From contig CP058896.1 of assembly GCA_013415865.1 (NCBI GenBank), positions 907,957 through 971,956 on the forward strand: DNA of 64,000 nucleotides, in the 5' to 3' direction. The stretch comes from Methanomassiliicoccales archaeon (lineage in GTDB: Archaea; Thermoplasmatota; Thermoplasmata; Methanomassiliicoccales; UBA472). Position numbers and translations under genes: made by a program. Of this stretch, positions 34,450-41,831 are shown piece after piece. The notes under the pieces are model-generated. The model saw nothing but the letters and a program-made list of their open reading frames with translations, was not told the DNA's origin and did no database searches. Numbering within the stretch: the stretch's first letter is position 1; the number at the start of each line of letters is the position of its first letter.

Positions 34450-35115
34450 ATGAACGGTCGTAGGTACGACCTCGTAGCCTTCGACATGGACGGGGTGCTC
34501 ATCGACTATCCCTCTACCTGGACCTGGGTCCATGACCATTTCGGTGTCAGGAACAGGGAGTCGGTGGATGCTTTCCTCCGAGGGGAGATCGACGATCTGG
34601 AGTTCATGCGGAAAGACATCTCCCTCTGGATAGATAAGAGGCCAGGCATCTGTCGAGGTGACCTGGAGAAGATCCTTTGGCCGGTCCCATTGATGAAGGG
34701 GCTAGAGGAGACCGTATCGGCCATCAAGGCCAGCGGTGCTAAGTGCGTGATCGTGAGCGGGGGCCTCGACACGGCCGCGGAGCGCATCGCCGACCGATTC
34801 GGCTTCGATGGTTTTCTTGCCAATGGGTTCGAGTGCTCTGAAGATGGTCGTCTGACGGGTCAGGGCGTTCTCAGGGTCATGTTGAAGAGCAAGATGAGCT
34901 CGTTGATGGAGTTCCAAAGGAGGTTCGGTATCCGACCAGAGCGTACGGCCAGCATCGGCGACAGCTTCATCGACGTGTCGATGTTCGAGCTTTCCGCATT
35001 AAAAATAGCATTCAACCCCATCGACGAGCTTGTGGTCGGCAGGGCCGACCATGTCATAAGAGAGAAGGACCTGAGGTTGGTCCTGCCCTACATACTCGGG
35101 CCTTCACTTTCATAA
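34450..35115 (+). CDS. HAD-family phosphatase (SerB-like)
   Basis: The 221-residue product starts MNGRRYDLVAFDMDGVLIDYP; DMDGVL is HAD motif I. Motif II is VSGG around residue 100 (CVIVSGGLDTAAERIADRFGFD), and motifs III/IV are MLKSKMSSLMEFQRRFGI with GDSFIDVSMFELSALKIAF. This layout resembles phosphoserine phosphatase-like HADs. Substrate unknown; small phosphorylated metabolites are typical. The ATG at 34450 replaces a longer frame from 34327 that would overlap the TraB promoter. The 3' end overlaps pcm by 28 bp in convergent orientation. Confidence 0.9.
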   Translation: MNGRRYDLVAFDMDGVLIDYPSTWTWVHDHFGVRNRESVDAFLRGEIDDLEFMRKDISLWIDKRPGICRGDLEKILWPVPLMKGLEETVSAIKASGAKCVIVSGGLDTAAERIADRFGFDGFLANGFECSEDGRLTGQGVLRVMLKSKMSSLMEFQRRFGIRPERTASIGDSFIDVSMFELSALKIAFNPIDELVVGRADHVIREKDLRLVLPYILGPSLS

Positions 35116-35756
35116 CCGTGTTCGCCCACCAAGGGAACGAAGATCACAGGCCCCAGGCTCTTTCTGTGGAGCCTACCGTCCTTCTTGGTCATCAGGACAA
35201 GGTCCTGCCCCAACGCACCGCCCACCGGGATGATCAAAAAGCCCCCCTCTGCGAGCTCGTCCACGAGCGGCATCGGGATGTTAGGGCTCGCCGCGGCCAC
35301 CGATATCCTGTCGAAGGGCGCCCTGTCCGGAAGTCCTTTGGACCCGTCACCGATGACCACCTCCACCACGTCATCATGGCCAGACCTCCTCAGGTTCTCC
35401 CTCGCCGCCATTGCGAGCTCCGCGATCCTTTCCACGGAGAACACCTTCCCTCCGGGCCTCACCATCTCGGCGATGACGGCAGCGTGGTAGCCTGACCCCC
35501 CGCCGACCTCCAGGACCTTCATGCCCGGCCTTAGTTCCAACGCCTGGACCATGATCGCCACCATATGGGGTGCGGATATCGTCTGATCATGACCGATGCC
35601 TAAAGGGCGGTCGATATACGCGATATGCTCGAGGCCTTTCGGAACGAAGAGGTGACGTTCGACGGCCTGCATCGCCCTTCGGACGCCGGCATCCCTGATG
35701 ATGCCGGCCTTCACCAGGCGGTCCACCATTTCCTTTCTTTCCTTCTCCATGGTCAT
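35088..35756 (-). CDS. pcm: protein-L-isoaspartate O-methyltransferase
   Basis: The 222-residue product has the PCMT signatures: MTMEKERKEMVDRLVKAGIIRD, VERHLFVP, DRPLGIGHDQTISAPHMVAIMVQAL, LEVGGGSGYHAAVIAEMV (SAM site), VVIGDGSKGLP and FDRISVAAASPNIPMPLVDELAEGG. It repairs isoaspartyl residues in damaged proteins. The ATG at 35756 overlaps the region just after the upstream zinc-finger gene stop (35758), so the two are co-transcribed. Confidence 0.96.
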   Translation of the reverse strand: MTMEKERKEMVDRLVKAGIIRDAGVRRAMQAVERHLFVPKGLEHIAYIDRPLGIGHDQTISAPHMVAIMVQALELRPGMKVLEVGGGSGYHAAVIAEMVRPGGKVFSVERIAELAMAARENLRRSGHDDVVEVVIGDGSKGLPDRAPFDRISVAAASPNIPMPLVDELAEGGFLIIPVGGALGQDLVLMTKKDGRLHRKSLGPVIFVPLVGEHGYESEGPSM

Positions 35757-35757
35757 A

Positions 35758-36357
35758 TCAATAGTTCGTCTTCCTCGCCTTTTTGGCATATATCCTGACG
35801 ATGTCACGGGCCAGGACGGACCCCCTCCGGACCATGCCCGCATGGGTCTTGATGTAGTGTATGGCGACCTCCTCCCGACCGATGGTCATGAGGTCCCCTA
35901 TGAAGAACTCCTCGTCCGGGGCTGCATCGATGTCGACAGAGACCGTCTTGTGCACATGGTTGATGGCGACCTTCACCCTGACCTTATCGAAACGCTTCGC
36001 CCATAGGGTCGTCACCTGAGGCGCCTTGGCCCTTTTCACCCTCTTACCATCGCATTCGATCGAGCTGATGATCACCGGCAGCTCGCCGACGAACATCTCT
36101 TCCTCCACCTCGACCTCCTCGTCCTCGGATAGTTCCACCTCGTCCCTCGTGGACGTGCCCATGTCCGACACGATGATAGGGACCTTGATCGTCCTGGGCT
36201 CCCTGACAACGACGTTGGATATCTTCCCGCACCCCTGGCATCTGACGGTCGCCTCGATCACGTCCTTGTCCTTCCCGATCTTCCCTTTAAGGACCTCGTG
36301 GACCGTCCTTTCATCGCATTCCGTGCATTCCAGCTGGAGCGCGTTCGGTACCGTCAT
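35758..36357 (-). CDS. HVO_0476-type archaeal zinc-finger protein
   Basis: This 199-residue protein begins with a zinc ribbon (LECTECDERT, RCQGCGK), continues with a beta-rich domain containing an acidic stretch (ELSEDEEVEVEEEMFVGELP), and ends with conserved REEVAIHYIKTHAGMVRRGSVLARDIVRIYAKKARK. This matches the HVO_0476 family of archaeal zinc-finger proteins, whose function is unknown; the ribbon plus basic tail fits nucleic-acid or ribosome binding. It precedes pcm on the same strand. Confidence 0.85.
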   Translation of the reverse strand: MTVPNALQLECTECDERTVHEVLKGKIGKDKDVIEATVRCQGCGKISNVVVREPRTIKVPIIVSDMGTSTRDEVELSEDEEVEVEEEMFVGELPVIISSIECDGKRVKRAKAPQVTTLWAKRFDKVRVKVAINHVHKTVSVDIDAAPDEEFFIGDLMTIGREEVAIHYIKTHAGMVRRGSVLARDIVRIYAKKARKTNY

Positions 36358-36404
36358 GTTCTCATTCCTTGTTCATCATAATCGTTCTTCGGATTAAAGC
36401 GTTG

Positions 36405-36980
36405 TCAATGGCGGACCATGAAGGGCGGTCCGTGCCCTGGCACCACCACATCGGCCCATCCTACTATCTTCCTGATGCTCTCCATAGCCAGCTCTGGGTC
36501 ATAGTTAAGGCCCGGGGGCACCATCTTGACATAGTTGTCCTTCGTCGGAAGGGCGTCCCCCGCGATGACGATGCGCTTATCGGCCTCCACGAAAACGCTC
36601 ACCGCCCCTCTTGTGTGGCCGGGTGTATGCACGATCCTTATCCCTGCCCCCAGCTGTAGCTCGTCCTCCTTCATCATCTCACGGCCCGATGCAGGGCCCT
36701 CACCTTCATGGGCTATCTTCCGTGCGCGAGGGAAAAGGTCGTCGTTCGAGACGTGGTCGTGATGAAGGTGGGTGCTGACCACTACCGAGATGTCTTCAGG
36801 AACAAGGCCGAGCCTTTCAAGGTTATGCTCGATCTCCCTCCTCATCACACCATCGCTGGTGTCCACCACGATCACATCCTTACCTCCGAGCACGACCGAT
36901 GACGTCGAGTGGGCCTCGACCACCATACCATGTTCTTTGATGATCCAACCCGTGCAGAGGACCTCTACCCTGAGGCTCAT
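36405..36980 (-). CDS. MBL-fold metallo-hydrolase
   Basis: The 191-residue protein is a full metallo-beta-lactamase fold with the HxHxDH motif at His71-x-His73-His74-Asp75-His76 (STHLHHDHVS), HTPGHTRGAV, AGDALPT and VVPGHGPP. The likely activity is hydrolysis of a thioester, lactone or phosphodiester; the substrate is unknown. It starts with the ATG overlapping the rhomboid stop by 4 bp (ATGA), so it is translationally coupled to the protease upstream. Confidence 0.92.
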   Translation of the reverse strand: MSLRVEVLCTGWIIKEHGMVVEAHSTSSVVLGGKDVIVVDTSDGVMRREIEHNLERLGLVPEDISVVVSTHLHHDHVSNDDLFPRARKIAHEGEGPASGREMMKEDELQLGAGIRIVHTPGHTRGAVSVFVEADKRIVIAGDALPTKDNYVKMVPPGLNYDPELAMESIRKIVGWADVVVPGHGPPFMVRH

Positions 36981-37870
36981 CTCAACCTCACCTCATGACC
37001 ATTCCTGCAGACCGCCTTGACGCCTTTGAGCTTCATGCCCTCACCGCATTGAGGGCATTTTGCTCTATTGATGAAATGCTCCAACCAGACATCCCTGACG
37101 GCAGGTTCGGTCTCGTTCTTGATCCTCTCCAGCTCCGCCCTGAGGTCGTCCGTCGTGGCAAGCTCTTCCAGCGTAGAGAGGTCGGCCTTCTCCCTCGCTC
37201 TTGTGACCGGACGGGGAAGAGCAACTGCAAGTATCATCCCCGCCACAAAACCTGCCAGATGCGCACCATATGCCACTCCCCCAGCTGGGCCGCTGCTTAT
37301 CGATGCCAGGTCAAGCACCAACTGTGTGGCCAGGAATCCACCTGCTGCCAGATAGACCGGTACGTTCAGTAGGAATATAGGGCCCAGTAGCATCGGGATC
37401 CTGTCCCGAGGATAAAGCATGAATATCGCGCCAATGAGGCCGGATACCGCCCCCGAGGCCCCTACCATGAGGACCTTGGAGCCAAGGCCCAATATGAAGG
37501 ACTCCGCAAACAATGCCACCAACCCTGATAAGAAGTAGATAACGAAGGCCCTTGATCTCCCGACCCGATACTCCAGTTGGACCCCTATCAGGAACATGAA
37601 CAGCACGTTGCCGATGACGTGCACAAAGCTGGCATGCGAGAACATATGGGTCAGGATGGTCCAGGGCCTCTCCCCTGTCGTAAGGTATACTGGACGCGCA
37701 CCGAGCTCCGGAAGGACGACATCGTCGGTGATGGCCTCACCGACGACCATCACGAAGAAGACCAGGAGGTTGGTGAACACCAACATCTGCACGTATCCGA
37801 ACCGCTTGTTCCATCCCAATATGATGCCCGCCATGATGATGACGATGCAGGCCAAAGCGACAATGCCCAT
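36977..37870 (-). CDS. rhomboid-family intramembrane serine protease with zinc-ribbon tail
   Basis: The 297-residue protein has about seven helices, GASG (Ser139 in MVGASGAVSGLIGA) and the partner His204 in VAYGAHLAGF, which form the rhomboid catalytic dyad. HxxN-type residues are in ASFVHVIGNVLFMF. A soluble C-terminal part ends with CPQCGEGMKLKGVKAVCRNGHEVRL, a zinc-ribbon-like tail. It cleaves membrane proteins within the bilayer. The ATG at 37870 is about 27 bases from TATA (37891-37902), so it is leaderless. The perfect palindrome 37873-37889 lies in its promoter. Confidence 0.94.
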   Translation of the reverse strand: MGIVALACIVIIMAGIILGWNKRFGYVQMLVFTNLLVFFVMVVGEAITDDVVLPELGARPVYLTTGERPWTILTHMFSHASFVHVIGNVLFMFLIGVQLEYRVGRSRAFVIYFLSGLVALFAESFILGLGSKVLMVGASGAVSGLIGAIFMLYPRDRIPMLLGPIFLLNVPVYLAAGGFLATQLVLDLASISSGPAGGVAYGAHLAGFVAGMILAVALPRPVTRAREKADLSTLEELATTDDLRAELERIKNETEPAVRDVWLEHFINRAKCPQCGEGMKLKGVKAVCRNGHEVRLR

Positions 37871-37872
37871 AC

Positions 37873-37889
37873 CTCACAACGATTGTGAG
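37873..37889. promoter_or_regulatory. perfect 17-bp palindrome, candidate operator
   Basis: CTCACAA-cga-TTGTGAG has perfect 7-bp arms around a 3-bp centre. It lies between the TATA box and the predicted transcription start of the rhomboid-MBL operon, where a bound dimer would block initiation. Confidence 0.5.
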
Positions 37890-37890
37890 C

Positions 37891-37902
37891 GCGTATATTT
37901 TA
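37891..37902. promoter_or_regulatory. TATA region between rhomboid operon and HemK2-like gene
   Basis: The stretch reads GCGTATATTTTA on the plus strand and TAAAATATACGC on the minus strand. It is about 27 bases from the rhomboid ATG. For the plus-strand gene it predicts transcription from about 37922, leaving a leader of some 35 nt before the ATG at 37958. Confidence 0.5.
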
Positions 37903-37957
37903 TCTTTTTATGGCGCAAATATCAAACTTGAGGAACCGGATATCCTCTGGGAATGGG

Positions 37958-38557
37958 ATGCTGAAGGACGAGAGGCTCAGGTTCAGATACTGCGATGGCG
38001 TGTATGTCCCGGCCGAAGACACCTATCTTATGCTGAGCGCTGTCCAGGTAAATAGGGACGATAGGGTGCTTGAGATGGGTACAGGCTCCGGACTGATAGC
38101 TGTCCATTGTGCCAGTGCTGGAGCTATTGTGACCGCGGCCGACGTGGACCCTTTGGCCGTTGACTGTGCGAAGGCCAACGCGGCAACGAACGACGTGATA
38201 GTGAACGTCGTGGAAAGCGACCTTTTCTCTAACATATCAGGTAAGTTCGACCTCATCATATTCAACCCCCCTTATCTAAGGGGGGAGGCCAAGACCGATG
38301 AGGACAGGGCGTGGGCGGGCGGGGCCGAGGGCACCGATGTGCTGCATAGGTTCCTCGTCGAGGCCGTCGAGCATTTGACGGAAGGGGGAAGGATCTTGAT
38401 TATCACCTCCTCCGACATGGACCAGGGAAGCTTGGACAAGGTCCTGAGGGACTTCTCTGTCAAGGAGCTCTCGTCGATGCGGCTCTTTTTCGAAGAGCTT
38501 AAGGTGCTGGAGCTCAGGCCTTCTCCTTCGAAAGGAAAAGTTCGATCCTTCTTCTGA
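37958..38557 (+). CDS. HemK2/PrmC-like protein glutamine N5-methyltransferase
   Basis: The 199-residue product has a class I SAM methyltransferase fold with VYVPAEDTYLM, LEMGTGSGLIAVHCA, TAADVDPLAV and the amino-group methylation motif NPPYL, followed by the W-A-G-G segment typical of archaeal HemK2. It most likely methylates the GGQ glutamine of release factor aRF1. The ATG at 37958 follows a purine run and gives the usual length; starts at 37910 or TTG 37928 are possible. The last 44 bp overlap the 3' end of gatE. Confidence 0.9.
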   Translation: MLKDERLRFRYCDGVYVPAEDTYLMLSAVQVNRDDRVLEMGTGSGLIAVHCASAGAIVTAADVDPLAVDCAKANAATNDVIVNVVESDLFSNISGKFDLIIFNPPYLRGEAKTDEDRAWAGGAEGTDVLHRFLVEAVEHLTEGGRILIITSSDMDQGSLDKVLRDFSVKELSSMRLFFEELKVLELRPSPSKGKVRSFF

Positions 38558-40385
38558 GCAGTTCGTTGGCCTGTCTGCCGTCCACCTTGCCCCTGAGCTC
38601 GGCCATGACGAAGGACATCAGCGGGCCCACGGCGCCCATGCCTTTCTCGTTCACAAAGGCGGCCCTCTCGAGTATTATCCTATCTATGGCGGCCTCGATG
38701 TCAGATATGCTGAGCGCCTTGGAGCTCAACTCCTTCACGGCCTCCTCGGCCTTTATACCGCCCGCCACCTTCTTTAGCATATCTGGCAATGCCTCCTTGG
38801 TGAACCTTCCTTCGTACAATGCCTTGAAGAGAATGTCGATGTCGCCCTCCGAGACCTTCGAGGGGTCGAGACCTTCCTTCTCCATCTCAGGGAAGATGTT
38901 CAGCAGCATCCTGGCCGCAACAGAGGCCATTCCATATCTTGAGGCCAGGTCCTCGAACAGTTCTTCATTGCCCTCCCTGACGATCTGTCTTGACTGCTGT
39001 TCATGGATGCCGTATCTTTCGACGAAACGTCTGATCTTTGCCTCTGGCAGTTCGGGCAGGGAGGCGCGTATGGAATCGAGCATCTCCCTAGGGACAGGGA
39101 TCGGTCTTACGTCCGTCTCTGGGTACATCCTTCCGGCCCCTGGAAGGGGCCTGCTGTACGCCGAGGTACCGTCCGGCAAGGGGTCCCTGGTCTCCTCTGG
39201 CACACCATCCAAGGCCATATATGCCCTCTCTGCGGCGAGCTTCAACGCTGACGACGCCTTCGCCTCTTCGTCGGCGCAGATGGCGAACGCACATCCCTTG
39301 GGCAATCCCAGATGAGACCTCAGGGCGTCCACCTCCTCTTGAAGGATACCGTAGCCAGGCAGCTCATCGGTGTGGAATATCCCTGCCACCCCTTTGGTCT
39401 TGGCATACTGTGCCATCTCGGAGCCTAGGCGCAACTTTCCATCAGAGCTCTTCAATAGGCCCTCGAAGCCTGGCAGAGCGACGCCATAGACCTTTCCTCC
39501 TTTGGCCAAGGCCGAAGATATCACCTTGGAGCGGCATCCCTTCAAGACCTCCGTGCAATCGACCAACTCGATTGCTACCTTTCTCACACCTCTTGCCTTG
39601 AGCTCGTCCCTTATCTTGAGGAGCGATGACTGTCTTTCGATCTCTTTCTCGACATATATCGGGAGCAGCTTCAGCTCCTGCGCCCCCTTGATCTCGACCC
39701 TGGCCCCGCCGGGGATCGAGATGTTCAGGTCCTCCCTTATCGTCCCAAGGCCCCTTTTGACCATTTTGGTCGCCCTGAGTATGGATCCGATGCGTACCGC
39801 GACGTCCTTGACCTCTTCGGGGTCGTGCATGTCCGGCCCTGTGGCGATCTCAATGAGCGGGATACCGAGCCTGTCGAGCCTGTACGTCACCTCCGACCCT
39901 TTAGTCTCCACTTTCCTCGCCGCGTCCTCCTCCAGGCAGATCGACTGTATCCTTACTTTTTTTCCTCCGACCTCGATATGACCGTCAATGGCCACCAAGG
40001 CCGTCCTCTGGAAACCGCTGGTGTTGGAACCGTCGATGACTATCTTCCTCATGAAATGGACCTCGTCGATGACCTTGCACCCTGTCATCTCCGCGACCGT
40101 CAGCGTGGTGCGCAATGCATCGCCGTCCGCATCATGTGGCGGCTCCTCGTCCGCCTCCACGAGACAACATCTCGAGCTGGGGCATTGATATCTGAAGCTC
40201 ATCCTTCGGGCTGCCTGGGCCAGTGCAGCCCTGTCAACCTCCCCCATCTCGCTCTGTGAAGGTCTAAGGCGCCTGTATATCGTGGCGCCCTCCTCCTCCA
40301 CCAGTTCCGATGGGCAGGAGCAGAACAGCTTGTTTGTATCGAGCTGCTGATGTATCTCGATGCCTACGGTGACCCTCTCAGCCAT
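38514..40385 (-). CDS. gatE: Glu-tRNA(Gln) amidotransferase subunit E
   Basis: The 623-residue archaea-specific GatE begins [27 protein letters not shown], the GatB/E signature, with [33 protein letters not shown]-type catalytic core and a C-terminal YqeY-like helical tail. It acts as a kinase that phosphorylates the glutamate on mischarged Glu-tRNA(Gln), which GatD-supplied ammonia then amidates. The 5' end overlaps gatD by 8 bp. Complete. Confidence 0.97.
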   Translation of the reverse strand: [623 protein letters not shown]

Positions 40386-41673
40386 CTATCCCCCTCCTCT
40401 GGGACATCTCGCCCCTCAGGTCGGTGGTCATCAGTTCCCTCACAGCCTCAGGTGAGCTGGTCTGGCCCAGCGCCCACATCAGCTTCACGGTGGCCGTCTC
40501 CGGCAGCATATCCCCCAGCGGGACAACGCCTGCGTTGATGAGGTCCCGGCCCGTCGCATAGACATTCAGATTGACGCTTCCTCCGAGGCACTGCGTCGTC
40601 ATGAAAACAGGAACGCCCTTGGAGACCACCTCCCCCAGGACGTTCACCATTGCAGAGGACACGTGGCCCAACCCCGAGCCTGCGATGACGACCCCTTTGT
40701 GCGACAGCATCAGCTGCTTGAAAGCAGCGGGGTCCATCCCTGGATAGAACTGCAACAGCACGACGCTCCTCTCGATGCTGTCCTTAAGGACGAGCCCTCC
40801 CCCCTTCACTGAGGGGGCGTGCCTTACCTCTATCTTCCCATCGAAAAAGACTGTTGCGACCGGGGAGTCGTTGATGCTCTTGAAGGCATCCCTTCGGCTG
40901 GAGTGCATCTTCCTCACCCTTGTCCCCTTATGCACGAAGGCGGTGGTGTCCGAAATCGACCCGTGCATCAGCACATAGACCCCGGGCATGGCCGTCTCGA
41001 TACAGAACCTGGCCGCCGAGATCAGGTTGGTGTAGGAATCCGACGAAGGCCGGTCTGAGGACCTTTGTGCGCCTACCAGCACGACCGGGCGGTCGAGCCC
41101 CTCCAACATGAACGAAAGGGCGGCGGATGTGTATGCCAACGTGTCGGTCCCGTGTGGTATGATCACCGCGTCCGAACCGTCCTTTAGCTCATTGAAGACG
41201 GCACGGGCAATGGCCCTCCACGCCTCAGGGTCCATGTTCTCGCTGAAAATGGAGAACAGGACCTTGGCCTTCACATTGCATATCTCCGATATCTCGGGTA
41301 CGGCGCTGATGAGGTCGTCAGCAGACAGGGCGGGATGTACCGCCCCCGTCCTATAATCCACAAAGGACGCTATCGTACCGCCAGTACCAAGGACCGACAC
41401 TGTCCTGAGCGCCGGGTCCATTACAAAATGCCTGGAGGGTTTGACCTTCTCCTCCTTTTTTGCCAACACCTTAATGGTCGCTCCCATCTTCAGTCTGACC
41501 CCTATGTTGTAACCGCTTTTTTGCTTGATGACGATGACATCTTCGCCGCTGAACTCATGATGGGGCATGAGTATGCCCTGGTACGTTCGCCCATCCGATG
41601 TGACCTCAATCAGGTCCCCCTCTTCGGCCTTTGCGGCCTGTAAAAGAACTATGGCCATTTTTGAATAGCTCAT
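40378..41673 (-). CDS. gatD: Glu-tRNA(Gln) amidotransferase subunit D
   Basis: The 431-residue product has an N-terminal tudor-like domain (GDLIEVTSDGRTYQGILMPHHEFSGEDVIVIKQKSGYNIGV) and an asparaginase-type domain with GTGGTIASFVDYRTGAVHP and HGTDTLAYTSAALSF. It makes ammonia from glutamine or asparagine for GatE. The ATG at 41673 follows GGAG 9 bases upstream; the frame continues to 41742, but that region contains the TATA box. Two-gene operon with gatE. Confidence 0.95.
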   Translation of the reverse strand: MSYSKMAIVLLQAAKAEEGDLIEVTSDGRTYQGILMPHHEFSGEDVIVIKQKSGYNIGVRLKMGATIKVLAKKEEKVKPSRHFVMDPALRTVSVLGTGGTIASFVDYRTGAVHPALSADDLISAVPEISEICNVKAKVLFSIFSENMDPEAWRAIARAVFNELKDGSDAVIIPHGTDTLAYTSAALSFMLEGLDRPVVLVGAQRSSDRPSSDSYTNLISAARFCIETAMPGVYVLMHGSISDTTAFVHKGTRVRKMHSSRRDAFKSINDSPVATVFFDGKIEVRHAPSVKGGGLVLKDSIERSVVLLQFYPGMDPAAFKQLMLSHKGVVIAGSGLGHVSSAMVNVLGEVVSKGVPVFMTTQCLGGSVNLNVYATGRDLINAGVVPLGDMLPETATVKLMWALGQTSSPEAVRELMTTDLRGEMSQRRGIDG

Positions 41674-41740
41674 TGATTTCGGCTCCGTCCGGACATCGTG
41701 TTCGACCCTTAACTCTTTTTTCCAGGGGTCTGGTCGGATC

Positions 41741-41751
41741 AATATAAAATT
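41741..41751 (-). promoter_or_regulatory. TATA box of gatDE
   Basis: Minus-strand ATTTTATATTG lies about 70 bases before the gatD ATG. This predicts a leader of about 45 nt and shows that the in-frame start at 41742 is not used. Confidence 0.55.
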
Positions 41752-41769
41752 GCATCTGCCCTTTCATTG

Positions 41770-41807
41770 AAAAATGAAAAACCATCCCGAGGGCGACGGC
41801 CCTCAGG
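41770..41807 (-). terminator. hairpin and T-tract after the beta-helix giant gene
   Basis: CCCGAGGGC and GCCCTCAGG arms form an about 9-bp stem with one mismatch (41786-41807), 25 bases beyond the giant gene stop. On the minus strand it is followed by GGTTTTTCATTTTTC, two T-runs. The arrangement looks like an intrinsic-type terminator. Confidence 0.6.
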
Positions 41808-41831
41808 ATAAGGGGGAATAAGGGAATAGGT

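Noticed and set aside
41674-41742. Extended GatD start
   Set aside because: The region contains the TATA box and the extra residues have no GatD-like sequence.
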